A stretch of DNA of 64,000 nucleotides from Armatimonadota bacterium (GCA_029551395.1 JAKPFN010000034.1:1-64000); one strand, 5' to 3'. Counted from the first letter of the stretch, positions 26,610 through 36,296 are shown. Notes: generated from the letters alone by a model not told the origin. Numbers and translations: made by a program.

Positions 26610-27557
26610 ATGACATTTGTTCGTTCGACAGAACTGCCGGGGGTTGCGAAACATGTGACCGGGAAGGTCAGAGATGTTTATGACCTTGGAGATTCGCTAT
26701 TACTTGTAGCATCTGACCGGCTTTCTGCGTTCGATGTTGTTTTACCAGGCGGGATACCTGACAAGGGAAAGGTGCTTACGCAGATATCGCTGTTCTGGTT
26801 CGATAAAACTCGGGACATCGTGGAAAACCACTTGATCACGGCTAATGCAGATGAGATAGTCGTCAGGCTTGCTGATGCCGGAGTGCCGGACGCCGCAAGT
26901 CATCGAGAAACTATCCGAGGAAGGTCTATCTTAGGCCGGAAAGCAGAGCAAATACCAATAGAATGCATCGTTCGTGGTTATCTGGCTGGGTCTGCCTGGA
27001 AAGAATACAAGGAACTGCTGGCTGGCAATAATGGAGATCGATCATGTGTCTCCCTGCACGGTATTCGTCTGCCGGTAGACATGGTGGAATCCGCTCAGCT
27101 TCCTGAGCCGGTGTTTACTCCTTCTACCAAGGCATCGAGCGGACATGATGAGAATATCAGCGTCGACCAGGCCAGAAATATAGTCGGAAAAGAGATTGTA
27201 GACGAGCTTCAGAGGTTGAGTCTGGAGATTTATACGAAAGCATCCGAATATGCCCGCACCAGAGGGATAATCATAGCTGATACCAAGTTCGAGTTCGGGA
27301 TTCTGGACGAGAAGATCATTTTGATAGACGAAATCCTGACTCCAGATTCTTCCCGGTTCTGGGCTGTGGATGATTATCAACCAGGACGGTCTCAGGACTC
27401 GTTCGACAAGCAGTTCGTGCGGGATTATCTCCTGACTTTGGACTGGGACAAGACCTACCCAGGCCCGGAACTACCTGAAGAGATAGTCAGAAAGACCAGC
27501 GAACGGTATAAAGAAGCTTATCTCAGGCTGACAGGGCACAAGCTGCCTGAGGGATAA
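26610..27557 (+). CDS. purC: SAICAR synthetase
   Basis: About 315 residues. Motifs: KVRDVYDLGDSLLLVASDRLSAFD, PDKGKVLTQIS, PIECIVRGYLAGSAWKEY, IADTKFEFG and ILTPDSSRFW, all diagnostic of phosphoribosylaminoimidazole-succinocarboxamide synthase, which joins CAIR and aspartate in purine synthesis. The long, yeast-like form (about 300 residues) rather than the 240-residue E. coli form. ATG 26610 has GGAG 11 bases upstream; the TTG at 26601 is too close to the SD. It follows hom by about 80 bases. Confidence 0.96.
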   Translation: MTFVRSTELPGVAKHVTGKVRDVYDLGDSLLLVASDRLSAFDVVLPGGIPDKGKVLTQISLFWFDKTRDIVENHLITANADEIVVRLADAGVPDAASHRETIRGRSILGRKAEQIPIECIVRGYLAGSAWKEYKELLAGNNGDRSCVSLHGIRLPVDMVESAQLPEPVFTPSTKASSGHDENISVDQARNIVGKEIVDELQRLSLEIYTKASEYARTRGIIIADTKFEFGILDEKIILIDEILTPDSSRFWAVDDYQPGRSQDSFDKQFVRDYLLTLDWDKTYPGPELPEEIVRKTSERYKEAYLRLTGHKLPEG

Positions 27558-27905
27558 AATAGGACGTTAACAACCAGAATACACTGAGCTTTACATTTAT
27601 TACATGGATGATATTGGTTGGTATTCATTTCTTAGCGGTAGGTTCAGTTGCTCAACCAAATCGATTTAGCTTTTAAGCTATACAGCTTTCTTGTATGATG
27701 AAACGCTAGCCTTCCCCAGCCAATTAATTGTTCACAATCCAGTTCCCCCAAAATAAAAACCGGAATACTAATATCACCTATTGCATGGATAACAGCTTCC
27801 TTTACTCCGTAATCGGAGGCTCTTAATGTGTTAGCTTATGGATTCTAGTATCTGGAATAGACTATTTAAGCATTTAAGATAACTTTAACGAACAATATGC
27901 TTGAT
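27558..27905. other. Intergenic region upstream of the sigma-54 promoter
   Basis: No gene seen. It contains the dyad TAGCTT-TT-AAGCTA at 27667-27680, about 230 bases above the sigma-54 promoter, a distance compatible with an enhancer site for a bEBP activator; this is only a candidate. Confidence 0.3.
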
Positions 27906-27921
27906 TGGCACATTAATTGCA
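27906..27921 (+). promoter_or_regulatory. Sigma-54 (-24/-12) promoter
   Basis: TGGCAC-ATTAA-TTGCA matches the RpoN consensus TGGCAC-N5-TTGCW at every position, with GG and GC correctly spaced. The predicted start near 27932 is about 40 bases before the GTG and 15 before the SD. Confidence 0.75.
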
Positions 27922-27971
27922 CTGGGGTAACAGGTGATCAGAATAACACTATCGATTGGAGGAGAAGATCA

Positions 27972-28619
27972 GTGAGAACCGCAATAATAACTATCTTGTT
28001 ATTTGCCATTTCAATCTCTCTGGCTCATTGTGATGTACTGGTAACAAGCACATTCGACAATGACGATGAAGGTTGGAGAATTGTCGGTGATGCACAGCAA
28101 GGGTCTAGTAAACCTTCCTGGTCCGCTGAAAACGGCAATCCTGGCGGGCATATTTATGCTAAAGACGACGTTCTTGGGGGTGTATTTTATTGGTTAGCTC
28201 CTGAAAAATTTCTAGGAGATAAGTCTGGCGCTTATGGATACACTTTAGATTTCGACTTGAAGCAGAGTATAGCAAACACCCAGTTCGATTCAGATGATAT
28301 TATTATCACTGGCGGTGGGATAACGATAAAGTACGATACTTCATACAACCCTGGCACTGACTGGACGCATTATTCGGTTTTATTAGCAACGGATGCAGGT
28401 TGGATGCGTGATAGTTCTGCAGCGACGTACGAAGATATTACTACAGTATTGTCATCCATATCATCCATTCAGATCAGAGCTGAGTACCGCACCGGCGCTG
28501 ATACGGATTATTTAGATAATGTAGTGCTTTATGGAGCCGTTCCTGAACCGGGATCGATATTCGGAGTGGCCTCTGGTTTAGGGATAGCGCTGGCGAGCTT
28601 TATCAGACGACGCAAATAA
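27972..28619 (+). CDS. PEP-CTERM protein with laminin-B-like domain
   Basis: 215 residues. Signal peptide (VRTAIITILLFAISISLAHC), then a domain resembling laminin B/IV: STFDNDDEGWRIVGD..., WSAENGNPGGHIYAKDDVLGGVFYWLAPEKFLGD and an LDFDL strand. The C-terminus VPEPGSIFGVASGLGIALASFIRRRK is a complete PEP-CTERM signal (VPEP, TM helix, basic tail) recognised by exosortase, so the protein is exported and sorted to the surface or matrix. GTG 27972 is chosen for GGAGGAG eight bases upstream; an in-frame ATG at 27897 precedes the promoter. No exosortase gene lies in the window. Confidence 0.85.
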   Translation: MRTAIITILLFAISISLAHCDVLVTSTFDNDDEGWRIVGDAQQGSSKPSWSAENGNPGGHIYAKDDVLGGVFYWLAPEKFLGDKSGAYGYTLDFDLKQSIANTQFDSDDIIITGGGITIKYDTSYNPGTDWTHYSVLLATDAGWMRDSSAATYEDITTVLSSISSIQIRAEYRTGADTDYLDNVVLYGAVPEPGSIFGVASGLGIALASFIRRRK

Positions 28620-28650
28620 GCATTATTCATATAGTCAGTTAAGGTTATTT

Positions 28651-28686
28651 ATGAGCCATTCTTACATTGAAATAAGAATGGCTCAT
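28651..28686. terminator. Perfect 14-base inverted repeat between convergent genes
   Basis: ATGAGCCATTCTTA and TAAGAATGGCTCAT around an 8-base loop, between the PEP-CTERM gene and the convergent protease-like gene. The following tract is ATTTG or AAATAA, without a clean T run, so it may be a terminator for both directions or an RNA-stabilising hairpin. Confidence 0.55.
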
Positions 28687-28704
28687 ATTTGTCTGTCAGG
28701 TTGA

Positions 28705-31563
28705 TTACATATCGCTTGTATCTCTCACCCGGATTACTGGATATTTTATCCCGTTGACTACCTCTGTCGTGCTGATTCCTGTTACTATGTGGAAACCAGA
28801 GGTTGGCGGAGTTATGCCGTCGCATCGGACTTTTATGCCCGGGTTGCCATTCGCATCGGTCAGGCCTGAGCCGTCGTCTATCGTTAACCATCCAGTACCG
28901 TATGCGGTGACTGTTCCAGCGACTTTGACCAGGAGAGCGGAATTGCTCAGGCCAACGAAGTCCTGCTGTCCACTCAGTCTGACTGCGGCCATTCCAAGAG
29001 GCTTGATGTTCTGTGTCGCGCCGGTTTCGGATATGTCTGCAAACTTGATTACCCTCTCACCGTCCTCAGTTGCCATCACTCCGGTTACTCGAACTACTGC
29101 ATTTACAGGCGGATTGCTGGAAGTCAACAGACGGATGCCGCAGGCTCTGTTCGACTGCTCTACAAAAACTTCACCAGGGAACACTGCCGTTACTACAACC
29201 GATGGGATGACAACCGCTGTGCCATCCGGCAACGAGTTTGCTGCAAAAATCGGCCCCTGTAAGAATGAGGCGGTATTCTGGCCGATCATACGAAGTAACG
29301 CGCCGCCTTTTCCTACCACCCAAGCCTCGTTTTCTGAGAGAGCGCAGATGTCATAAAGCGAATCCATTGTTCCGTGCGTCACCAAAGCCTGGTTGTAGTG
29401 TTGTCCCTGCTCGAAACGTTTGATTGGGGTAGTCCCATAGAACGAATGATAGCGTCCAGCAGTCCATCCTGTGCCTCCTGGGAGCATGTCTATACAATAC
29501 CAAGGCTCAGGATAGCCAAAACTATGCGCCAATACCCAGTTTCGGCCTCCATCGGTACTTTTGATGATTCCACCATTATCATTACACGCCCATGCTTCGG
29601 TCGGAGTCGGGAACGAGCAATCAATCAGCCAGTTATTACCAAATCCTGTGGCCGAATGCCAGTTAGCGCCGCCGTTGTTGGTGTAATAAGCAATTGCACC
29701 TTCTCCGACAAGTATGCCATTGTATGGATTGCTGAACCTGATGCTTCTGATATTGCCCGTTACGCCGTAAATACGGTTCCAGGTGGCTCCGCCATCAGTG
29801 CTGCGATAAAGGTAGCCGGAATTGCCTCCAACAAAGATAAGCGAGTCTGTAACGACATCGCAGGCGCGCATGTTAACGCTTATTCCAAGAGATTTCTTGA
29901 CCCAAGCGCCGTTTGAGTTGATCAGAACAGTGCCTGAATCTCCAACAGCACAAGCTACACCTGTTGGCGAGTTGGCATCCACTGCGTTAAGGTTGGAGGT
30001 GACGTTACTGGCCATCGGCGACCAAGTCTGCCCGTTCCATTCAAGGATTGTTCCGCCGTTGCCCACTGCATAACCGTGGTCTGGAGATGTGAGCTTGATG
30101 CCGTTCAGGTTGACAGTAGTCGTCCGGCCTTCAGGGATAATATTGGCCTGAAGATCGTAGGTGTATGAGTCTGTGAAACCTGACCAGTAGGCAATATTGA
30201 ACGGAAGAATCTCTAAGAACTGGTAGTCAGTCTGCCCTGCTGTTTCGATTTTAACGAGAAATACCCCGTTCGAGCCTACAACGTTGATCAAGCCCCAGGG
30301 GTTTTCACGAAGAGTATGCCCGGTGGCTGTAGTAATGCTTCCGTAGCAGGTTCGGTTTGGAAGTGTAGCGTAACCTCCGTTATCTGTAGTAAGCGTGAAA
30401 GTCGGTGGTGAGTTAAACTCCCGGTTCTTATCCTGGTAAAAAGCGAGCACAGCATTTGGGAGCGGCCTGTAGTAAGCGTCTACTACCCTAACCTTACAGA
30501 CCTGCGGGACATCGTAGAGATATTCGCCGTAGAATCCTCTCCTCTTGTGAAGATGGCTGTTCAGAGCATAAGCAGTATGGTCAGAATAACGGTGATAAGA
30601 GCCGGTCATCATCCCACCTTCTCGGGTATTTGGATGATTAATATCTGGTGTAACCTTGTTAGCACCGTTCTCTATGTTCAGAACATAAAGGTCTATGCAA
30701 CCTATCTGATGAGACAACTCATGCATGAGCGAGCCTTCATAGGTCTGAAGCACTTCAGGATGCTGTTCGTAGAAGTTAGGCGGGCCAAGGTAGCTGTTCG
30801 AAAACCCCCATCTGCCATCCCACTGCCAATCATCAGGAGCATGAGTGCCTCCGGGATCAGGAGTGCTATCTGGCACTATTACTATCTCATCCAACCTTAC
30901 CCGTTCAAGGATACCGTTTGGAGCATTGGGGAAAACAGCTTCCTTGAACATGCGGTTCATATGGTATATCTGCTGCTGCGCCCAATCGTCCCATGAGGCA
31001 ATGTGAGGCGCATAGTTCCTGGCATTGGTTCGGAACCAGTCGTAAAGCGACTGCCAGACGTGGAATCTGAACGTAAGCGCGTTTGTCGGGTCTTCCAATG
31101 AGTTGTTGGTCTCAATATCTTCAGCTATGACATTTGCAGGATCGGCAACAAACTTGATGAAGTGCGTGTTTTGTTCAGAATCCCACACCCAACTGTATGT
31201 AGTCGTTACCTGTCCACCAGGGGCGATTGAAGGAAGCGTACCGGACTTGACCTCGATGCCATCGAAGTACCATTTGTAAGAAAACGATCCTGTAGGAGCA
31301 TTTCCCGGATTTTTGACTACAGCAGTGAATGTAACGACTTCCCCCTGCTTCGGCCAGCGCTGCTTTTGCTGTTCCGCGGCAGTCAGGTAAGGTTTGCCTG
31401 TCCAGTAATCACTTGGATCAATGCCGTATTGGTATCTGACGTTGTACCTGTCGTAGCGAGGAGTCCTTGAGATATAGGCTACGTCAAGGTCTGGAAGTGC
31501 AATAGTGGGCAACACAAGCCCGGCTAGGAGCAGTGCAGTGAATATCGCGCAGAAGACGCGCAT
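28705..31563 (-). CDS. Secreted CARDB / metzincin-like / propeller multidomain protein
   Basis: 952 residues. Order: signal peptide (1-22); CARDB-like Ig domain (about 70-155, VVTFTAVVKNPGNAPTGS); alpha-beta region with FPNAPNGILERVRLDEIVIVPD; HELSHQIGCID (281-291), an HExxHxxGxxD zinc motif; GGMMTG (about 316-321), a candidate Met-turn; GEYLYDVP; an Ig-like segment (VRVVDAYYRPLPNAVLAFYQ). About 490-770 has Ycf48/BNR-like repeats (AVGNGGTILEWNGQTWS, AVGDSGTVL), probably a beta-propeller, and the C-terminus holds OB-like strands. This order suggests an extracellular zinc protease, not proven. Residues 70-420 resemble the 55933-58287 protein, and the C-terminus resembles the subtilase tail. Confidence 0.75.
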   Translation of the reverse strand: MRVFCAIFTALLLAGLVLPTIALPDLDVAYISRTPRYDRYNVRYQYGIDPSDYWTGKPYLTAAEQQKQRWPKQGEVVTFTAVVKNPGNAPTGSFSYKWYFDGIEVKSGTLPSIAPGGQVTTTYSWVWDSEQNTHFIKFVADPANVIAEDIETNNSLEDPTNALTFRFHVWQSLYDWFRTNARNYAPHIASWDDWAQQQIYHMNRMFKEAVFPNAPNGILERVRLDEIVIVPDSTPDPGGTHAPDDWQWDGRWGFSNSYLGPPNFYEQHPEVLQTYEGSLMHELSHQIGCIDLYVLNIENGANKVTPDINHPNTREGGMMTGSYHRYSDHTAYALNSHLHKRRGFYGEYLYDVPQVCKVRVVDAYYRPLPNAVLAFYQDKNREFNSPPTFTLTTDNGGYATLPNRTCYGSITTATGHTLRENPWGLINVVGSNGVFLVKIETAGQTDYQFLEILPFNIAYWSGFTDSYTYDLQANIIPEGRTTTVNLNGIKLTSPDHGYAVGNGGTILEWNGQTWSPMASNVTSNLNAVDANSPTGVACAVGDSGTVLINSNGAWVKKSLGISVNMRACDVVTDSLIFVGGNSGYLYRSTDGGATWNRIYGVTGNIRSIRFSNPYNGILVGEGAIAYYTNNGGANWHSATGFGNNWLIDCSFPTPTEAWACNDNGGIIKSTDGGRNWVLAHSFGYPEPWYCIDMLPGGTGWTAGRYHSFYGTTPIKRFEQGQHYNQALVTHGTMDSLYDICALSENEAWVVGKGGALLRMIGQNTASFLQGPIFAANSLPDGTAVVIPSVVVTAVFPGEVFVEQSNRACGIRLLTSSNPPVNAVVRVTGVMATEDGERVIKFADISETGATQNIKPLGMAAVRLSGQQDFVGLSNSALLVKVAGTVTAYGTGWLTIDDGSGLTDANGNPGIKVRCDGITPPTSGFHIVTGISTTEVVNGIKYPVIRVRDTSDM

Positions 31564-31664
31564 GATAAGCCTCCTTGTCCGATAGGTTCTCGTGGAGCCA
31601 CTTTCAGTTTAGCTGATGATTACGCATCGGTCTACTGGTAATTCTACTGAGTGCGGAACCTTTC

Positions 31665-31737
31665 AAATGCGGAATGCGGAGTGCGGAGTGCGGAATGAAG
31701 GGAAGTTACGAGTTTCGAGTGATGAGTGATGATTGAG
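31665..31737. repeat. Dispersed GCGGAATG-rich intergenic repeat, copy 2
   Basis: Iterated GCGGAATG/GCGGAGTG, then GAATGAAGGGAAGTTACGAG and GAGTGATGAGTGATGA. It shares the AATGAAGGGAAGT.ACGAG core with copy 1 (19872-19935). A shorter degenerate copy follows the cold-shock gene terminator (35430-35455). Confidence 0.7.
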
Positions 31738-31865
31738 ACTCATAACTGGGGCGTCGGCGCAAGAAGCGCGCCGACGCATATAACTTTACACTTTTCACTT
31801 TACTCTTTACACTCTCTTTTAAGAATTGTGATTTGCACTCTAGAATGGGATACAGGGGAGTGTTT

Positions 31866-34800
31866 ATGAAAGCTAACAGTGGTGTTGAGATTAAATCGGC
31901 GCGGGGTACGATATATTTTGTCAGAGAAGGTGAAGGGCTAAAGCAGGCGTTTGAGCTTGTTCTCGACAATCGCGGGACAGAGATAGATGGCCGGCTGCGA
32001 GTCCGATGGGAGTCTGATGAGTTTTCTACAGTACTTGAATCGATTCCACAGGGGCAGTCGTTTTTTCTAGTCTATCTTCCTGATATCCGGCGTGCTGTGA
32101 ATATGATTTTTACGTTGGAAGGCTGCGAGACAGAGTTAGTAGTCGAACATAAACCTCAACGGCATTGGACTGTGCATATTGTCCAGTTCTCACACCATGA
32201 TTTTGGCTATACAGACCTGCCATCCAGAGTGATTAACGAGCACTGCAGGTTTTATGATGATGTTCTCAGGTTCTGCAGAGAGACAGATAGTTTTCCAAAT
32301 GACAGCAAGTTCCGATATACCATCGAACAGGGATGGTCACTGCTTCACTGGCTGGAGCATCGGCCTGTAGAAGCGCGGGAGGAGATGTTCAGATGGCTGC
32401 GAGAAGGCAGAATAGAAGTAAATGCGTTTCTTGGAAATGAAACAACAGAACTGCTTGGTTCTGAGGAGATGGTGCGGCTGCTTTATCCAGTCTTTGCGCT
32501 CAAGAGATACTTCAGCGTGCCTGTTACTACAGCAGAGAACAATGATATACCAGGCTTGAGTTGGGGAATTGCATCTGTGCTTGCTGGTGCTGGAATTCGG
32601 TACTTCATATCCGGTCATTCGGATTATGAGTATGACAAGCCCTATCAAAGCAGCGTGTGGGATGAGGAAAAGGTGTCTCCTGGGAAAAGACCTCATGCGT
32701 TCTATTGGGAAGCTATAAATGGTGAAAAAGTGCTGTTTTGGCATCATAACCAGGGCGTAGGCGGAGATGCCGACTTCTCTCTCGGCAAGCTTCCTTGTTA
32801 TCTTGAAGAGCTTGAAAGCAAGGATTATCCCTATGATGTAGTGCGTTACCTTGTGCGAGGTGCTATGAGAGATAATTCTCCGCCAAGTATTGAGTTCTGC
32901 CGGGCTATCAAAGAATGGAACTCCAAATGGACATATCCGAGGTTTGTTTCATCTCTTAATTCGATGTTCTTTCCTGAACTTGAGAAACAGCTTTCTGATG
33001 ATACTCCCACGTGGCGAGGAGAGATTCCAGGAACTGATTACACAGTAGGCGCGAGTTCAACTGCAAAGCCGACTTCAGCTAACCGTAAAGCACATGATGA
33101 GCTTCTTGCTGCAGAGCGTTTTGCTGTTGTGGCTTCGTCAGCGGCATCCTTAACCTATCCCAAGCAGCAGATTTCAGAAGCGTATTACTGCACCTTGATG
33201 TATGATGAGCATACTTGGGGAATGGCGCAACCTGCTGGGCCAGCGCAAGATGCATGTGTAGCACAGCTTTCCGAGTATGCTTATCAGGCAGCAGCCCTGG
33301 CACACGATATTATGACAAAGAGTATCAATAAGATTGCAGACTGTATCCATCTTGAAGATGAAGGGTATTATGTTGTGGTGTTCAATCCTTCTGAACGGGT
33401 ACGGACTGACTTAGCAACAGTATCTGCCAGTCCGTTGAAGCCATGTGCTCTGGTTATTGGGGATAATTCGGTGCCGTATCGGACTCATCCCGTGTATGGC
33501 CGGTCTATGGCCGAGATTCCGATTGAGATGATAGAGAACGGCTTCGAGGTCATAGATGTTTCCAGTGGCAAATCGGTTCCTTATCAGATCAACGAGATAA
33601 CAGATCCGTTAGCGCCGGTTCCTTATGCTCCAGAGCGTTATTCTTTAGGTGCTCATAACCCAGGGCAGCGGTTTGATATTCAGTTTACGGCAGAAGATGT
33701 GCCTGCTATGGGTTGGAAGACTTACCGTCTCATGCCAGCGGCAAAGCAGGAGCAAGTTGAAGGGATTCAGGCTTCGGGAAACAGCATCGAGAACAGGTTC
33801 TATCGTGTTGAGGTTGATCCTGCCACGGGAGCAATAGCCAGTATATTCGATAAAGAACTGGGAAGAGAATTGGTAGACCGGGATGCGAAATATGGAGTCA
33901 ACCAGGTTGTTGTAAGGTCGTCAGTTACAGGAGAGGAATTCGGGCCAGGCAGCGCTGTTGTGATGAGTGGGAAAGTCGGCCCGGTTTCCGGCAGTCTGAT
34001 AGTGAAAAACAGCAGTGAAGGCTGCCCTCAGATCGTACAAGAGATCATGTTATATGCTGACATCAAACGAATCGAAATAGCAAACCGAATTTTAAAAGAT
34101 CCGACACCGATGCTTGAGGTGTTTTTCGCTTTTCCATTTGCTTTTAATAAGCCGAAAGTGAGGTATGAAGCTCCTCTTTGTGTAGTCGAACCTGCTGTTG
34201 ACCAGTTTCCAGGATCAAACACCAACTGCTATGCTGCGCAACACTGGGCTGATGTGAGCGACTGTGAGTGTGGAGTGACTTTGACCAGCATAGATGCCCC
34301 TGTGATGCAGTTTGGCAGCAACTGGCCTTTGAGGACTTCGATTAATCATCGCGGCATTAAAACGCCTTCTTCTAATCAATCTACAGAAATGAGGGTAGCT
34401 GATAACGGGCATATTTACTCTCTTGTAATGGCCAATAACTTCTGCACCAATTTTGCTATTTCTCAGTCTGGTAGTATGATCTTTAGGTATTCAATTACAT
34501 CTCATGCAGGTGATTGGAAAGACGGTGATGCTGCGGGATTCGGTTACAGTGTTAGTTTGCCGTTTCCTCATGCCATTGTGAAAGGAAGGCAGGATGGGCA
34601 TCTTGTGCCATTGGACGGATTCTTCAAGGTAGAACCTGAGAATGTTGTGCTGCTGGCGTTGAAACAGGCAGAAGATGAGATGGGGATAGTGGTGCGTTTG
34701 CTGGAAACTGCAGGTTTGGGCACTGATGTTATCGTGACTCTGCCATTTATAAGCATAAAGGATTGTGTCAAGACCAATATCGTTGAAGAAAGCCAGACGA

Positions 34801-34880
34801 ATCTTCCTCATACGGCTCACTCGGTGAAAGCGACTGTTCGGATGCATAGCACATTAACGATAAAGGTGATACCAAGCTAA
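31866..34880 (+). CDS. GH38-family alpha-mannosidase-like glycosidase
   Basis: About 1004 residues. The N-terminal catalytic domain has VQFSHHDFGYTD (the His-x-Asp zinc site of GH38), TIEQGWSLLHWLEHR, the nucleophile-type Asp in ENNDIPGLSWG and YDEHTWGMAQP. Beta-rich domains follow (SIFDKELGRELVDRDAKYGVNQ is the typical GH38 insert). GH38 enzymes cleave alpha-mannosides with a zinc-coordinated mechanism. No signal peptide, so it is probably cytoplasmic unless exported otherwise. ATG 31866 has GGGGAG five to ten bases upstream; the earlier in-frame ATG 31833 does not. Sugar specificity is uncertain. Confidence 0.85.
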   Translation: MKANSGVEIKSARGTIYFVREGEGLKQAFELVLDNRGTEIDGRLRVRWESDEFSTVLESIPQGQSFFLVYLPDIRRAVNMIFTLEGCETELVVEHKPQRHWTVHIVQFSHHDFGYTDLPSRVINEHCRFYDDVLRFCRETDSFPNDSKFRYTIEQGWSLLHWLEHRPVEAREEMFRWLREGRIEVNAFLGNETTELLGSEEMVRLLYPVFALKRYFSVPVTTAENNDIPGLSWGIASVLAGAGIRYFISGHSDYEYDKPYQSSVWDEEKVSPGKRPHAFYWEAINGEKVLFWHHNQGVGGDADFSLGKLPCYLEELESKDYPYDVVRYLVRGAMRDNSPPSIEFCRAIKEWNSKWTYPRFVSSLNSMFFPELEKQLSDDTPTWRGEIPGTDYTVGASSTAKPTSANRKAHDELLAAERFAVVASSAASLTYPKQQISEAYYCTLMYDEHTWGMAQPAGPAQDACVAQLSEYAYQAAALAHDIMTKSINKIADCIHLEDEGYYVVVFNPSERVRTDLATVSASPLKPCALVIGDNSVPYRTHPVYGRSMAEIPIEMIENGFEVIDVSSGKSVPYQINEITDPLAPVPYAPERYSLGAHNPGQRFDIQFTAEDVPAMGWKTYRLMPAAKQEQVEGIQASGNSIENRFYRVEVDPATGAIASIFDKELGRELVDRDAKYGVNQVVVRSSVTGEEFGPGSAVVMSGKVGPVSGSLIVKNSSEGCPQIVQEIMLYADIKRIEIANRILKDPTPMLEVFFAFPFAFNKPKVRYEAPLCVVEPAVDQFPGSNTNCYAAQHWADVSDCECGVTLTSIDAPVMQFGSNWPLRTSINHRGIKTPSSNQSTEMRVADNGHIYSLVMANNFCTNFAISQSGSMIFRYSITSHAGDWKDGDAAGFGYSVSLPFPHAIVKGRQDGHLVPLDGFFKVEPENVVLLALKQAEDEMGIVVRLLETAGLGTDVIVTLPFISIKDCVKTNIVEESQTNLPHTAHSVKATVRMHSTLTIKVIPS

Positions 34881-35007
34881 AGATGAGCTTCTTCATGGTT
34901 ACTATCGTGAAGACTTAGATATGTGACACTGATAAGTTAATAGTCTATGATTATCCACTTGATAAGTTAATAATAAACACAATAGGCTGCAAACAACCGG
35001 TTGCTTA

Positions 35008-35036
35008 TTTACAAGTTCGTCAGTAAATGGTATATT
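35008..35036 (+). promoter_or_regulatory. Promoter and long leader of the cold-shock gene
   Basis: TTTACA (35008-35013), 17-base spacer, TATATT (35031-35036). A start near 35043 gives a 5' leader of about 125 nt, as in cspA-type mRNAs with cold-sensitive leader structure. Upstream, TGATAAGTTAATA occurs twice (about 34930 and 34960). Confidence 0.5.
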
Positions 35037-35167
35037 TTAATGGTAGCTCGCCAGAGTTACACTATCCAATGCACTTAAGCGCAAGAACCGTAGATGAAGC
35101 TCATGGCGTACTGGCCGCGTCCCGACCCGGACTTGAACTTAGCGTGCAATGAAGGGGGGTTGGGGGT

Positions 35168-35371
35168 TTGCTAACCGGAACAGTAAAATGGTTCAGTGAC
35201 TCAAAAGGCTACGGGTTCATCTCCACCGCAGAAGGAAAGGATGTTTTCGTACACTTTTCAGCCATCAATGGCAGTAGTGGTCGTAAGAACCTATACGAAG
35301 GTCAGCAAGTGGAGTTCGAGATCGAGCAAGGCCCCAAAGGCCCACAAGCTGCTAATGTGACCGTCATATAA
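35168..35371 (+). CDS. Cold-shock protein (CspA family)
   Basis: 67 residues, one OB-fold. RNP1-like motif KGYGFIS and RNP2-like DVFVHFSAI bind single-stranded nucleic acids; [15 protein letters not shown] is the standard N-terminus. It acts as an RNA chaperone. TTG start following GAAGGGGGG. Monocistronic, closed by a terminator. Confidence 0.97.
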   Translation: MLTGTVKWFSDSKGYGFISTAEGKDVFVHFSAINGSSGRKNLYEGQQVEFEIEQGPKGPQAANVTVI

Positions 35372-35396
35372 AAAGACGGCGCAACCCCAACAAAAC

Positions 35397-35425
35397 GGCC
35401 TCCACCAGTGTTGGTGGGGGCCTTT
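35397..35425 (+). terminator. Cold-shock gene terminator
   Basis: GGCCTCCACCA pairs with TGGTGGGGGCC (one wobble) and is followed by TTTA. Confidence 0.75.
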
Positions 35426-35510
35426 ACATAAATGCGGAATCGAGGGGAGACGAGGAAAGTTGGAAAGGGAGAAAAAGGAAAGTGATTGGGAATAGAGGCG
35501 CTCATTAATA

Positions 35511-36266
35511 CTATAGGTCTCTGGCTACTGTCAGTACGTGGACTTCCTTTGCTCCTCCGTCTTTAAGCGCTTTTGCTGATTCGTTTGCTGTACTTCCTGT
35601 AGTCAGAACATCGTCTATCAGGAGGACGATTCTTCCATCAATCAGACTCTTATTGACTACTTCGAATGCGTCTTCAACATTTTCCCGGCGCTTATCTGCA
35701 GACAACCCAAACTGTGCGCTTGTTTTTCGTGTCCTGACCAGAGATTCCGTAACAAGAGGCAGAGAAAAGGCACGGGACACATCGATTGCCAGCAGTTCCG
35801 ACTGATTGAACCTTCGCTGTTTGAGCCTTGATGGATGAATCGATACTGGGACGATACAATCAATTCTTTCAAGATAGCTTGGATATTTTTTAAGATGCTG
35901 GATCAGGAGGTCTGCCAGTATTGGAGCAAGCACTTGATGTCCCGAATACTTCAATTTATGAATTGCATCCCTGAGTACGCCATCATAGACTCCAACTGCT
36001 CTGGCGCTATCAAAGAAATAATCTTCTTCATGCCGTTCACGGCATCGGCCTTCTACTAATGGAAGACCACATTTCAAGCAGAACGGCGGTTCCATAAGTT
36101 GGATTTCGTCCAGGCAGGCGTCACAGATGTATTTTGGCTGCATATCATCACAAATCAGGCATTTTGGAGGGTATACAAGGTCGATCAGGCCGGTCCACAG
36201 GTCGCGAACCAGCCCAACCGCTTGTTTTTGGAGGTTTACAGATTTTGACTGCCGGTCTATTCTAAT
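35511..36266 (-). CDS. comF: ComF-family phosphoribosyltransferase-like protein, probable ATT start
   Basis: 251 residues if begun at ATT 36266. N-terminal zinc ribbon: DLVYPPKCLICDD, then CDACLDEI, CLKCGLPL and CRE. The C-terminal PRTase fold has HKLKYSGHQ, VPVSIHPSRLKQRRFNQSE and the PRPP loop VLLIDDVLTTGSTANE. ComF proteins support DNA uptake and recombination. The first in-frame ATG (36143) would delete the first CxxC pair and the PP-K-C motif of the family. Translating upstream restores both, with no ATG, GTG or TTG in frame; GGAGG lies eight bases before ATT 36266. It follows the glycosylasparaginase gene by about 30 bases. Confidence 0.85.
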   Translation of the reverse strand: MRIDRQSKSVNLQKQAVGLVRDLWTGLIDLVYPPKCLICDDMQPKYICDACLDEIQLMEPPFCLKCGLPLVEGRCRERHEEDYFFDSARAVGVYDGVLRDAIHKLKYSGHQVLAPILADLLIQHLKKYPSYLERIDCIVPVSIHPSRLKQRRFNQSELLAIDVSRAFSLPLVTESLVRTRKTSAQFGLSADKRRENVEDAFEVVNKSLIDGRIVLLIDDVLTTGSTANESAKALKDGGAKEVHVLTVARDL

Positions 36267-36296
36267 CTTTTGTGCCTCCGGTTTCTAATTGTAGAT

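Noticed and set aside
31706-31969. 87-residue minus-strand frame
   Set aside because: It overlaps the dispersed repeat and the start of the GH38 gene and has no motif.
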